Source: SYAC01 sp046048055 (GTDB taxonomy: Bacteria; Planctomycetota; Phycisphaerae; Phycisphaerales; SM1A02). Taken from it: a DNA stretch of 38,902 bases. The translations under genes and the position numbers were made by a program. Shown one piece after another: positions 23,562 through 32,067 of the stretch. The stretch covers positions 1 to 38,902 of the forward strand of contig JBJOGW010000056.1 in NCBI GenBank assembly GCA_046048055.1, in the 5' to 3' direction. The notes beneath the pieces are model-generated. The model saw nothing but the letters and a program-made list of their open reading frames with translations. It ran no database searches and was not told where the DNA came from. Position 1 is the stretch's first letter. Each line of letters begins with the position of its first letter.

Positions 23562-24692
23562 TCAGCGAACCGTCTTGATGAACGGCATGGGGGTCACGGT
23601 GGCCGCGGCGCGCTCGCGGCCCAGGTCGACCTCGAGCGTTGGCGCGGACCCGGCCACGGCCCGATCCACGATGGCCATCGCGATGGGACGGTCGAGCGTG
23701 GGGCTCAGGCAACCGCTGGTCACCACACCCACCTCCTGCCCGCCCTGCATGACCTTCATGCCCTGCCGAGCGCTGCGCCGTCCATCCAGCGTGAGCCCCA
23801 CGAGCCGTCGCACCGGGCCGCCGGCGGCCACGATCGCCCGAAGGGCCTCCTGGCCGATGAACGTGCCCTCACGTTCGTCGGTGACGCCCTTGTCCAGCTT
23901 GACCGCAAAGTCCAGCCCCGCGGTGAGCGGATCGATGTCCTCGCTGATCTCGTGCCCGTAGAGCGGCATGCCTGCCTCCAGCCGCAGCGAGTCGCGCGAG
24001 CCCAGCCCGCACGGCTTGACCAGCCCCTCGGCCTTGCCCATGTCCTTGAGGAACATGCCCAGCGCCATCTTGGCCATGGCGGATCCCAGGATGATCTCCA
24101 CCCCGTCCTCGCCGGTGTAGCCCGTGCGACTCACGAGCAGCTTGACCACCAGCAGGCTCTTCTGGGTGAAGCGGTATCGCTTGAGCGTGGGGATCTCCTT
24201 GCTGAAGCCGCCGATGAGATCCATGGCCTTGGGGCCCTGCAGGGCCACCATGGCGGTGCTCTCGGTCTGGTCCTCCAGCTTGAACGCCATGTCGCCGCGG
24301 TTGGCCTCGAAGTGCGCCAGCAGCTTGGTCCGGTTGCTGGCATTGCAGACCATGAGGTACTCCGACTCCTCCAGGCAGTACACCAGGACGTCATCGCGGC
24401 ATCCGCCTCGCTCGTTGCACACCAGCGCATAGCGGACCATGCCCGGCTGCATGCCCAGGATGCCTCGCGTGCAGACCCGGTCCAGAAAGCGGCGTGCATG
24501 GCGGCCGGTGAACTTGAGACGGCCCATGTGACTCACGTCGAAGAAGCCCACGGCGCCGCGGCACCAGCGATGCTCGTCCAGGATGCTGCCATAGGTGAGC
24601 GGCATGTCCCAGCCGGCAAAGTCGGTCATGCGGGCGCCGTGCTCGAGATGCAGGGCGTGGAAGGGCGTGCGAAGGAGGGTCTGCGTGGTCAT
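23562..24692 (-). CDS. gcvT: Aminomethyltransferase (glycine cleavage T protein) family
   Basis: GcvT takes the aminomethyl group from lipoyl-GcvH and passes the methylene to tetrahydrofolate, releasing ammonia. The 376-residue length is typical. Family strings include GFFDVSHMGRLKFTG (49-63), MVALQGPKAMDLIGG, SRTGYTGEDGVEII, and the C-terminal GLGSRDSLRLEAGMPLYGHE block. At the substrate site the usual N-x-x-x-R-E-K-D reads NASNRTKL (117-124), so the catalytic Asp position is Leu124. Either this clade has shifted the residue or the protein is a GcvT-like folate enzyme. ATG 24692 overlaps the lpxD stop (ATGA), an odd pairing. No gcvH or gcvP is in the window. Confidence 0.88.
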   Translation of the reverse strand: MTTQTLLRTPFHALHLEHGARMTDFAGWDMPLTYGSILDEHRWCRGAVGFFDVSHMGRLKFTGRHARRFLDRVCTRGILGMQPGMVRYALVCNERGGCRDDVLVYCLEESEYLMVCNASNRTKLLAHFEANRGDMAFKLEDQTESTAMVALQGPKAMDLIGGFSKEIPTLKRYRFTQKSLLVVKLLVSRTGYTGEDGVEIILGSAMAKMALGMFLKDMGKAEGLVKPCGLGSRDSLRLEAGMPLYGHEISEDIDPLTAGLDFAVKLDKGVTDEREGTFIGQEALRAIVAAGGPVRRLVGLTLDGRRSARQGMKVMQGGQEVGVVTSGCLSPTLDRPIAMAIVDRAVAGSAPTLEVDLGRERAAATVTPMPFIKTVR

Positions 24693-25768
24693 GAGGTCTT
24701 GGAAACGGGCTGTTCACCGGCGTGCCCGGCACGGAGGCGCTCCACCTCGCGCTCCAGCTGCCTGAGCCGGCGTGCCATGCCGTAGAGATCGCGTCCAGCC
24801 AGCGCATTGCGCTTGGCCGCGTCGAGTTCGATCGCCGGAATGCCGCCAACCCGCGCGCCATCGGGCAGGTCGGTCACGATCGCCGCCTTGCCCGAGGCCT
24901 GCACGTTGCTCCCGATCTTCAGATGCCCGGTCACGCCCGCCTGGCCGCCCAGCACCACGTAGTCGCCCATCTCCACGCTGCCGCTCACGCCCACCAGGCT
25001 CACGAGCAGGCAGTGTCGGCCGATCCGCGTGCCGTGGCCGATGCTGATCAGGTCCGCAAACTTGGTGCCGGCGCCGATCCGCGTCTCCTCCATGGCGGCG
25101 CGCTCGATCACGCAGCCTCCGCCGATCTCCACATCGTCCTCGAGCACCACGATGCCCGCCTGCGGGATCTTCTCGTGGCGTCCCTTGTGGGTGGCGTAGC
25201 CGAAGCCGTCGCTGCCGATCACGGCGTGCGCATGCAGCGTGACGCGATGCCCCAGACGGCAACGGTCGTAGACCGTGGCCCCTGGAAACAGCACGCAATC
25301 GTCACCCAGCACGACCTGCTCGCCCACGTACGCCCCCGGATAGAGCACGCAGCGGGCGCCGAGGCGGGCCCCACGTTCCACCACCGCGCCGGCGTGCAGG
25401 CCGCATCCCGGTCCGACCTCGGCGGACGGGTGCACCACGGCCAACGGTGAACGGTCCGGGTGATCCGGCGCGGCGTCGGCCGGGGGTGGGTGCAGCCGGA
25501 ATCCGTGCAGGGCCACCATGGCCTCACGAAAGGCGAAGTAGGGGTCGCGGCTCTCCAGACGCGCCACGCCAGCGCGGACCTGCGTGCCCGGCGCCACGAT
25601 GACGGCGGTGGCACCCGTGGTCATCAGGTGCTCGAGGTACTTGGTGTTGGCGACGAAGCTCACCTGCCCCGTCGAGGCGCGGTCGACTGGCGCACAGCAG
25701 GTGACCTCCACGGACCCGTCGCCGTGCAGCGTGGCGCCAAGCCTCTCGGCCAGAGCATCGAGTCGCAT
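24689..25768 (-). CDS. lpxD: UDP-3-O-acylglucosamine N-acyltransferase, copy 1
   Basis: LpxD adds the second, N-linked acyl chain to UDP-3-O-acyl-glucosamine in lipid A synthesis. The 359-residue protein has an N-terminal LpxD domain (RLDALAERLGATLHGDGSVE, VSFVANTKYLEHL) and a left-handed beta-helix of hexapeptide repeats (about 105-300). Both expected active-site His are present, in ISIGHGT and VTGHLKIG. The C-terminus is a helix (RRLRQLEREVERLR). Around the catalytic coil it reads CVIERAAMEETRIG, where most LpxD have TxIDRG; copy 2 keeps CVDRAKF. The start at ATG 25768 is 71 nt from divergent bamA. It is followed, by overlap, by gcvT. The similarity to copy 2 is moderate, so the copies are old or differently acquired. 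Confidence 0.9.
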   Translation of the reverse strand: MRLDALAERLGATLHGDGSVEVTCCAPVDRASTGQVSFVANTKYLEHLMTTGATAVIVAPGTQVRAGVARLESRDPYFAFREAMVALHGFRLHPPPADAAPDHPDRSPLAVVHPSAEVGPGCGLHAGAVVERGARLGARCVLYPGAYVGEQVVLGDDCVLFPGATVYDRCRLGHRVTLHAHAVIGSDGFGYATHKGRHEKIPQAGIVVLEDDVEIGGGCVIERAAMEETRIGAGTKFADLISIGHGTRIGRHCLLVSLVGVSGSVEMGDYVVLGGQAGVTGHLKIGSNVQASGKAAIVTDLPDGARVGGIPAIELDAAKRNALAGRDLYGMARRLRQLEREVERLRAGHAGEQPVSKTS

Positions 25769-25839
25769 GGAGCTCCGGAGCGTAGCAGGCCCTTGGCCCT
25801 GCGGTGGCCAAATGCCACGGCTATCCTCGGCCCGAACGC

Positions 25840-28329
25840 ATGCTTGGCTCCGCCCGCCCACCCTTCCGAACGGGCCCGCGCCCGATGGGGGCGGCCAACC
25901 TCCGCGTGCTGGCTGCGTGGCTGCTCACGCTGCTGTTCGGCCTGCCCACGCTCGCCCAAGGGGTGGAGGATCAGGATCTGGCCGATCGCCCCATCGGCAA
26001 GGTCTCGCTGCTCGGTCTGGGTCGCGTGGGGGAGCAGGAGGTCCGCAACAACATCCGCGTGGCCGTGGGCGAACCGTACGACAGCCAACTGGTTCGTGCC
26101 GACGTGTCCACGCTCTACCGGCTCGGCCACTTCGCCACGGTCACGGCCGATGCCAGGATCCTTCCGGACGGCACGGTGGAGGTGACCTATGTGCTGGTGG
26201 AACAGGCCATCGTGGAAGCCATCCAGACGGTGGGCAACAACGCGATCAGCGACCAGGAGCTGCGGCAGGTGATCCCGCTCTATCCCGGCGGTCCCCGCGA
26301 CGACTTCCTGCTGCAGCAGAGCGTGTTCAAGATCAAGGAGCTCTACAAGGGCAAGGGCCACTACCTGGTCGAGGTGGGCGTCGACGAGAGCCGCCTGAAG
26401 GACGAGGGCATCCTGATCTTCAAGATCGTCGAGGGTCCGCGCGTGCGCATCCGTGAGGTGGAGTTCGTGGGCAACCGCGCCTTTCCCGCCAAGCAGCTGG
26501 CCGCGCAGATCCGGACCAAGCCGTGGATCTTCCTGTTCCGCAAGGGCAACCTGGACGAGGAAATGCTGGTGGACGACGTCGCCACGCTGGTGGCCTACTA
26601 CACGGACCGCGGGTACGTGGACGTGCGGGTGGACCGGCGCGTGGAGCTGAGCGCCGACCAGAAGGAGGCCAAGGTGGTCTTCCTGATCACCGAGGGACGG
26701 CAGTACCGACTGCGAAGCGTGCGCATCGACTCCACCGAGGGCGACGGCAAGCTGGCGGTCTTCAGCCCGGAGCAGTTGCGTGGCCTGATGTCGCTGCGAC
26801 CGGGCGACGCGTACGTGAAGAACCGGATCGAGCAGAGCACCAAGCTCATCCAGAGCGCGTACTTCGCCATGGGGTACGTGGACGCGATCGTGGACGCCAC
26901 GTACGTGCGCGCCGGCGAGGAGCCCGACGTGGACATGATCGTGACCGTGCGCGAGGGCCAGGCCTTCGACACCGGGCTGGTCAAGATCCAGGGCAACTTC
27001 ATCACGCGCGACAAGGTGATCCGGCGGCTGGTGCGTTTCCAGCCGGGCCGCCCCCTCGACGGCAACGAGATCGAGAACACCAAGAAGCGCCTCCAGGCCA
27101 GCGGTCTCTTCAACGAGGAACGCGTGACCGCCCAACCCGCCGATCCGGACAACCCGGGCGTGCGCGACGTGCTGGTCGAGGTGAAGGAGAAGAACACCGG
27201 AAGCCTGAACTTCGGCGTGGCCGTGGGCACCGACCAAGGCTTCGGCGGCGAGATCTCGCTGAACCAGTACAACTTCGACATCGCCGATCCTCCCGCCAGT
27301 TTCGGAGAGCTGGTCGGGGGTCGCGCCTTCCGCGGTGCGGGCCAGACCTTCAACCTGAGCATCCAGCCCGGCATCGAGGTGAGCACCTACTCGGTCTCGC
27401 TGGGCGACCCGCACCTCTTCGACACCGACTGGTCCGGCACCGTGAGCGGCTTCTATCGCCAGCGCGTGTTCGCGCAGAACGACGAGGAGCGGCTGAACGG
27501 ACAGGTCGGGCTGGGACGCCGCCTCGGCGACTTCTGGACCTTCAACGCGAGCGCGCGGCTGGAGTGGGTCAAGCTGACCGACTTTCAGGTGGGCACGCCC
27601 ATCGAGATCTACAACCAGCAGGGCCCGAGCACCTTCTCCGTGCTGACCGTGGGCGTGCAGCGCAACACGGTGGACAGCCGGCAGCGCCCCAGTTCGGGAA
27701 GCATCCTGGAGCTCGGCTTGAGCCAGTACGTGGGCGACTACCAGTACCCCACGGCCCGCGTCGCCTACACCACCTTCCTGACGCTGGACGAGGACTTCCT
27801 GGGCCGCAAGACCACGCTGCGACTGAACAGCCAGATGGCGTACCTGTTCAGCGACACGGCGCCCGTGTTCGAGCGCTTCTACATGGGTGGCCGCAGCTTC
27901 CGCGGCTTCGCGTTCCGGGGGGTGAGCCCGCAGTCGGTGGCGGTGCTCAATCAGCAACCGTGGCCAGCGGCTCCCATTCCGCTCGTGGCGCCCTTCGGCA
28001 ACACGCCGGCCAACCCCGATGCCGTGACCCCCGTGCAGCCCTTCTGGGAGGGCAACCCGGTCGGCGGACAGTTCCTCTTCTTCGCCGGGGCCCAGGTGGA
28101 GATCCCCGTGTTCATGGACTCCATCACCGCGGTGTTCTTCGTGGACTCCGGAACCGTGGAGGACGGTTTCTCGCTGGACCAGTACCGCGTGAGCGTGGGC
28201 GGCGGCCTGCGGCTCTACATCCCCATGCTGGGCCCCGCCCCGATCGCGCTGGACTTCGCCGTTCCCATCGTGAAGGAGGAGTTCGACTCCACCCAGGTGT
28301 TCTCCTTCAACGCCGAACTGCCGTTCTAG
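25840..28329 (+). CDS. bamA: Outer-membrane protein assembly factor BamA
   Basis: BamA is the Omp85 insertase that folds beta-barrels into the outer membrane. The protein has 829 residues from ATG 25840, or 814 from ATG 25885. The signal peptide (LRVLAAWLLTLLFGLPTLAQ) is close to the second ATG. POTRA domains follow to about residue 450, for example VEAIQTVGNNAISDQELRQV, VRIREVEFVGNRAFPAKQ and GLVKIQGNFITRDKVIRRLV. The C-terminal barrel contains the loop-6 motif RSFRGFAFRGV and ends in aromatic Phe (NAELPF). After the loop-6 motif comes a Pro/Ala-rich stretch of about 45 residues. TATCCT (25822-25827) lies 12 nt before ATG 25840. It is the first gene of an operon with two chaperones and lpx genes. 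Confidence 0.94.
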   Translation: MLGSARPPFRTGPRPMGAANLRVLAAWLLTLLFGLPTLAQGVEDQDLADRPIGKVSLLGLGRVGEQEVRNNIRVAVGEPYDSQLVRADVSTLYRLGHFATVTADARILPDGTVEVTYVLVEQAIVEAIQTVGNNAISDQELRQVIPLYPGGPRDDFLLQQSVFKIKELYKGKGHYLVEVGVDESRLKDEGILIFKIVEGPRVRIREVEFVGNRAFPAKQLAAQIRTKPWIFLFRKGNLDEEMLVDDVATLVAYYTDRGYVDVRVDRRVELSADQKEAKVVFLITEGRQYRLRSVRIDSTEGDGKLAVFSPEQLRGLMSLRPGDAYVKNRIEQSTKLIQSAYFAMGYVDAIVDATYVRAGEEPDVDMIVTVREGQAFDTGLVKIQGNFITRDKVIRRLVRFQPGRPLDGNEIENTKKRLQASGLFNEERVTAQPADPDNPGVRDVLVEVKEKNTGSLNFGVAVGTDQGFGGEISLNQYNFDIADPPASFGELVGGRAFRGAGQTFNLSIQPGIEVSTYSVSLGDPHLFDTDWSGTVSGFYRQRVFAQNDEERLNGQVGLGRRLGDFWTFNASARLEWVKLTDFQVGTPIEIYNQQGPSTFSVLTVGVQRNTVDSRQRPSSGSILELGLSQYVGDYQYPTARVAYTTFLTLDEDFLGRKTTLRLNSQMAYLFSDTAPVFERFYMGGRSFRGFAFRGVSPQSVAVLNQQPWPAAPIPLVAPFGNTPANPDAVTPVQPFWEGNPVGGQFLFFAGAQVEIPVFMDSITAVFFVDSGTVEDGFSLDQYRVSVGGGLRLYIPMLGPAPIALDFAVPIVKEEFDSTQVFSFNAELPF

Positions 28330-28350
28330 GTCCGGCCGGAGGGATCCCGC

Positions 28351-28380
28351 TGCACACGGAAGCGCGGCGACTCGTACAAT
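28351..28380 (+). promoter_or_regulatory. Putative promoter upstream of the first ompH gene
   Basis: TGCACA (28351-28356) and TACAAT (28375-28380) are separated by 18 nt, a fair sigma-70 promoter between bamA and ompH. Transcription would start near 28387, leaving a leader that includes the strong GGAGGA at 28390-28395. Confidence 0.5.
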
Positions 28381-28401
28381 TCGCCCCCTGGAGGAAGCCC
28401 C

Positions 28402-29049
28402 ATGCAACCGCAGACCCGTTCCATCCTGATCGCCGCCGCGTGCTCCGCCTTGGCCGTGGGCTCGGTGGCCCTTGGCACCGCCCGCCCCGCCGTGGCGCCG
28501 CAGGGCACGCGCACCGCCAGCATCAACCTGGCTCGGGTGATCGACAAGCTGCAGGAGCGCCAGGACTTCGAGATGCAGGTGGAGGCCATGAAGCGCCAGT
28601 TCCAGGAGGAGGCCCAGGCCCGGGCCAAGAAGCTGGAAAGCGCCATGCGCGAGCTGGCGGACCTGCCCGACACCCCCGAGCGTCAGGCCAAGGCGGAACC
28701 GCTGATCCTGGAGCAGCTGCAGATGGAGCAGTGGGCCAACACCAAGGGCTCCGAGCTGGACTACGAGAAGAGCCTGATGTGGCGCAGCATCTACCGGAAC
28801 CTGCGCAGCGAGGCCGCCAAGCTGGCCGAGACCGAGGGCTTCGACTACATCCTGATCGATGACGGCTCCGAGGACATCCAGCCCAACCGTGAGGCCAAGA
28901 TGCCCATGGAGCTGCAGGTGCTGGAGGGCCTTCAGCGGCGGCGCACGCTGTACGCCAACCCGGCCTACGACCTGACCGACAAGCTCATCGTGCGCATGAA
29001 CAACGCCCGCGCCGCCGGCGGATCCGCCGCGCCGGGCGCCGTCAAGTGA
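28402..29049 (+). CDS. OmpH/Skp-family periplasmic chaperone, copy 1
   Basis: The protein has 215 residues. The signal peptide (TRSILIAAACSALAVGSVAL) is followed by the OmpH opening strand TASINLARVIDKL. A long charged coiled-coil arm follows (about 50-140), rich in Glu, Gln, Lys and Arg, and the core strand FDYILIDDG. The C-terminal part (DLTDKLIVRMN) matches the family ending DLTDxVIxxLN. Skp trimers hold unfolded outer-membrane proteins for BamA, and the gene lies just after bamA as in many diderms. GGAGGA is 6 nt before ATG 28402. The C-terminus (GGSAAPGAVK) is a short flexible tail. Confidence 0.87.
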   Translation: MQPQTRSILIAAACSALAVGSVALGTARPAVAPQGTRTASINLARVIDKLQERQDFEMQVEAMKRQFQEEAQARAKKLESAMRELADLPDTPERQAKAEPLILEQLQMEQWANTKGSELDYEKSLMWRSIYRNLRSEAAKLAETEGFDYILIDDGSEDIQPNREAKMPMELQVLEGLQRRRTLYANPAYDLTDKLIVRMNNARAAGGSAAPGAVK

Positions 29050-29069
29050 CTTCCATCGGAGCCCACACC

Positions 29070-29669
29070 ATGCAACGACTCGTCCGGCCTCGACTCGCCT
29101 GGATCGCCCTGCTGCCCGCTCTGGTCCTGCTCTGGGCCATGACCTCTCCCGACAAGCCCGCGGTGGTGGGATGCGTGGACCTGGAACGGTGCTTCGCCGG
29201 GCTGGACCGGCACAAGGCTGGCGAGGCTCGCCTGACCGAGGTCATGAAGGCCGAGGCCGCCAAGCGCGACGCCATCGTGGCCGAGACGCAGACGCTGCAG
29301 GCCGAGCTGGAAAGCTTCAAGGTGGACACGCCCAGCTACGCCGAGACGGCGCGCAAGCTCACCGACGCGGCCGGCCGCCTGCGGGTGTTCGAGGAGTTCC
29401 TCAAGCGCAAGATGGAGTTCGAGCAGGCCCAGCTGGTCAAGGGCACGTACGACGCCATCAAGGCCTCGCTGGGCGAGATCTGCGCCTCGAGCGGGGTGGA
29501 CATCGTGTTCATGGACGACGCCACGCCCCCCTTCGACAAGACCGATCCGCGTCCGATCACCCAGCAGATCAGCGGCCGCCGCATGCTGTGGTTCAATCCG
29601 CAGCTGGACATGACGGACATGGTGATCAAGCGGATGAACGACGCCTTCGCGGCGGGCAAGGGGTCGTGA
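29070..29669 (+). CDS. OmpH/Skp-family periplasmic chaperone, copy 2
   Basis: The protein has 199 residues. A hydrophobic N-terminal segment (LAWIALLPALVLLWAMTS) acts as signal peptide or anchor; no clear cleavage site is seen. VVGCVDLERCFAGLDRHK corresponds to the OmpH strand 1. A coiled-coil arm (about 55-125) follows, then VDIVFMDDATPPFD and the closing LDMTDMVIKRMNDAF. Compared with copy 1 it has Cys residues at about 35, 40 and 138 and a longer loop after the core strand. ATG 29070 has GGAG 8 nt upstream; a GTG at 29046 overlaps the copy 1 stop and is an alternative. It overlaps the next gene, lpxD copy 2 (GTGA). Confidence 0.82.
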   Translation: MQRLVRPRLAWIALLPALVLLWAMTSPDKPAVVGCVDLERCFAGLDRHKAGEARLTEVMKAEAAKRDAIVAETQTLQAELESFKVDTPSYAETARKLTDAAGRLRVFEEFLKRKMEFEQAQLVKGTYDAIKASLGEICASSGVDIVFMDDATPPFDKTDPRPITQQISGRRMLWFNPQLDMTDMVIKRMNDAFAAGKGS

Positions 29670-30715
29670 GCGGGGCTCCCGCCACGGCCGCCGAGCTGGC
29701 GGAACTGGTGGGCGGCGAACTCGAGGGTCATGCAGCCGCGCCGGTGCGCGGCATGAACGCCATCGACGCGGCGGGACCCGACGAGGCCACCTTCATCGTG
29801 AACGACCGCTACGCCCTGCGGTGGCCCCAGAGCCGAGCCGGTGTGGCGATCGTGGACCGCCGCGTGTCGTGTCCGGTGGGCGACGCAGGCCGTCGCGCCG
29901 TGATCCGCGTGCCCAACGCCGAGCTGGCGCTGGCCCGGGCTCTCGAGGCGTTCGCGCCATCGCCTCCCCTGCCGCCGGCTGGCGTGCACGCGATGGCCGC
30001 GGTCGATCCCTCGGCCCGACTGGGTGCCGGCGTGCGTGTGGCCGCCTTCGCCAGCGTGGCTGCAGGCGTGGTGCTGGGCGACGGCTGTGTGCTGCACGAG
30101 GGCTCCCGGGTGGGCGAAGGCGTGCAGATGGGTCCGGGCTGCACGATCCATGCCAACGCCGTGGTGCGCGAGCGGTGCCGTCTGGGGGCCGCCGTGGTGG
30201 TGCACGCGGGCGCGGTGATCGGCAGCGACGGATTCGGCTATCGCCCCGCCGCCGACGGGCGGAGCCTGGTGCGGATTCCGCATCTGGGCGGCGTGGTGCT
30301 GGAGGATGGCGTGGAGATTGGCGCCAACACCTGCGTGGACCGTGCCAAGTTCGGGAACACCGTGATCGGTGCCGGCACCAAGATCGACAACCTCTGCCAG
30401 ATCGGTCACGGCTGCCGCGTGGGACGCCTGACGGTGATCGCGGGCCTGACCGGGCTGGCCGGAAGCGTGGAGGTGGGCGACGGGGTGCAGATGGGCGGCC
30501 ACTGCGGCGTCGCCGACCATCGCCGCATCGGCGACCGGGCCCGTCTGGCCGCCAAGAGCGCGGTGATGGATGACGTGCCCGATGGTGCCACCTGGGGGGG
30601 CATGCCGGCCCAGGATGCCCGGTCCGAATTGAGGGTGATCGCCGCCATCCGTAGACTGCCGGAGTGGTCACGCAGACTCCGCCAGCTGATCGAGGAACAC
30701 GGGAAGGCTCCGTGA
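29666..30715 (+). CDS. lpxD: UDP-3-O-acylglucosamine N-acyltransferase, copy 2
   Basis: This 349-residue protein has the same reaction as copy 1. The N-terminal domain is shorter and less typical (AAELAELVGGELEGHAAAPV, EATFIVNDRYALRW). The hexapeptide beta-helix contains IGSDGFGYRPA, VEIGANTCVDRAKFGNTVIG, then LCQIGHGCRVG and VADHRRIG with both catalytic-type His. These are closer to canonical LpxD than copy 1. The C-terminal helix reads LPEWSRRLRQLIEEHGK. GTG 29666 overlaps the preceding ompH stop, and its own stop overlaps the lpxC-fabZ GTG (30712-30715), placing it firmly in the bam-skp-lpx operon. I judge this the more conventional lpxD of the two. Confidence 0.9.
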   Translation: MSGAPATAAELAELVGGELEGHAAAPVRGMNAIDAAGPDEATFIVNDRYALRWPQSRAGVAIVDRRVSCPVGDAGRRAVIRVPNAELALARALEAFAPSPPLPPAGVHAMAAVDPSARLGAGVRVAAFASVAAGVVLGDGCVLHEGSRVGEGVQMGPGCTIHANAVVRERCRLGAAVVVHAGAVIGSDGFGYRPAADGRSLVRIPHLGGVVLEDGVEIGANTCVDRAKFGNTVIGAGTKIDNLCQIGHGCRVGRLTVIAGLTGLAGSVEVGDGVQMGGHCGVADHRRIGDRARLAAKSAVMDDVPDGATWGGMPAQDARSELRVIAAIRRLPEWSRRLRQLIEEHGKAP

Positions 30716-32061
30716 CCCGCGCTGCACCCGGCCCTCGCCCGCCCTCGGGCGAGCGGCAGCGAACCCTGGCCAGCGGCGTGACCGTGCGAGGCAAGGGCCT
30801 GCTCCATGGCCAGGACGCCACGCTGGAGATCTGCCCGGCACCCGCCGGCACCGGCATCGTGTTCGAGCGTGTGGATCTGGACCCGCCGGTGACCATTCCA
30901 GCCCTGGTCAGCCACGTGATCCCGCGGGCGCGGCGCACCACGCTCCGCGTGGGCGAAGCGACCATCGACACCGTGGAGCACTGCCTGAGCGCGCTCGCGG
31001 GGCTTCGTGTGGACAATGCGGTGCTCAGGATCGCCGGGCCGGAACTTCCGCTTGGTGACGGCAGCGCCATGCCCTTCCTGGAGCCGATCCGCGCCGCGGG
31101 ACTGGTGGAGCAGGATGCGCCTCGTCGCGTGTTCCGACTGCGCGAACCCATCGTGGTGGAGGAAGGCGATGCCATGATCGCCGCCCTGCCGCGCTCCGAC
31201 GAGGGCATGGAGGTGGTCTACGACCTGGACTACGGCGCCGGCGAGTCGCGCATCCAACGGCAGACCCAGGTGTTCGATCCGGTGCGCGACGACTACGCCA
31301 CACAGATCGCGCCGGCCCGCACCTTCAGCCTGAAGGAGGAGGCGGAACAGCTGTGGGCCGCCGGCATGTGCCGGCACCTCACGCCGCGTGATGCGCTGGT
31401 GATCGGGCCCGACGGCCCCATCGACAACGCCTTCCGCTTCGCCAACGAGCCCGTCCGGCACAAGTTGCTCGATGTGCTGGGCGACCTGTACCTGGTGGGC
31501 CGGCCGGTGCAGTGCCGCGTGGTGGCCTACCGCAGCGGTCACGGCCTGAACCGCCAGCTGGGCAACCAGATCATGCGGGCGATGCGCGCCACCGACCTGG
31601 CGGAGTCCCTGGTGGCGGGCAACGTGATGGACGCGCGCGCCATCCAGCGCCTGCTTCCCCATCGCTATCCCATGCTGCTGGTGGATCGCGTGGTCGAGAT
31701 GGATGGCGACCGTCGCGCCGTGGGCGTGAAGAACGTCACGCAGAACGAGCCCTTCTTTCAGGGGCACTATCCGGGGCAGCCCATCATGCCGGGTGTGCTC
31801 ATCGTGGAGGCCATGGCCCAGCTGGGCGGCCTGCTGATGAGCAAGACCCTCGAGCACACCGGTCGCATCGCCCTGCTGCTGAGTCTGGACAAGGTCAAGC
31901 TTCGCAAGGCCGTCACGCCCGGCGACCAGCTGGTGCTGGAGGCCGAGACCATCCGCGCCAATGCCCGGACCGCCAGCCTTCGATGCCGAGCCAGCGTGGC
32001 GGGCAAGGCGGCCGCCGAGGCCGAAATCCGCTTTATGATGGTTGATTCGGATCAGGCCTGA
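30712..32061 (+). CDS. lpxC/fabZ: Fused LpxC deacetylase and FabZ dehydratase
   Basis: The protein has 449 residues and two enzymes in one chain. Residues about 15-295 are LpxC, the zinc deacetylase committing UDP-3-O-acyl-GlcNAc to lipid A. It keeps Glu89-His90 (DTVEHCLSAL), His250 and Asp254 (VRHKLLDVLGD), and His277 (SGHGLN). Residues about 308-449 are FabZ, the 3-hydroxyacyl-ACP dehydratase, with LLPHRYPMLLVDRV, His352 in QGHYPGQPIMPGV and Glu366. Such fusions are known in Bacteroidota and also reported in planctomycetes. Fusion links acyl-chain supply with the lipid A branch point. The start GTG 30712 overlaps the lpxD stop; the next gene, lpxA, begins 6 nt after the TGA. Confidence 0.95.
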   Translation: MTRAAPGPRPPSGERQRTLASGVTVRGKGLLHGQDATLEICPAPAGTGIVFERVDLDPPVTIPALVSHVIPRARRTTLRVGEATIDTVEHCLSALAGLRVDNAVLRIAGPELPLGDGSAMPFLEPIRAAGLVEQDAPRRVFRLREPIVVEEGDAMIAALPRSDEGMEVVYDLDYGAGESRIQRQTQVFDPVRDDYATQIAPARTFSLKEEAEQLWAAGMCRHLTPRDALVIGPDGPIDNAFRFANEPVRHKLLDVLGDLYLVGRPVQCRVVAYRSGHGLNRQLGNQIMRAMRATDLAESLVAGNVMDARAIQRLLPHRYPMLLVDRVVEMDGDRRAVGVKNVTQNEPFFQGHYPGQPIMPGVLIVEAMAQLGGLLMSKTLEHTGRIALLLSLDKVKLRKAVTPGDQLVLEAETIRANARTASLRCRASVAGKAAAEAEIRFMMVDSDQA

Positions 32062-32067
32062 GCACCC

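Noticed and set aside
25660..28407. Long open frame on the minus strand across bamA
   Set aside because: It is antisense to bamA with low-complexity His/Val/Gly-rich translation; it would also overlap lpxD copy 1.
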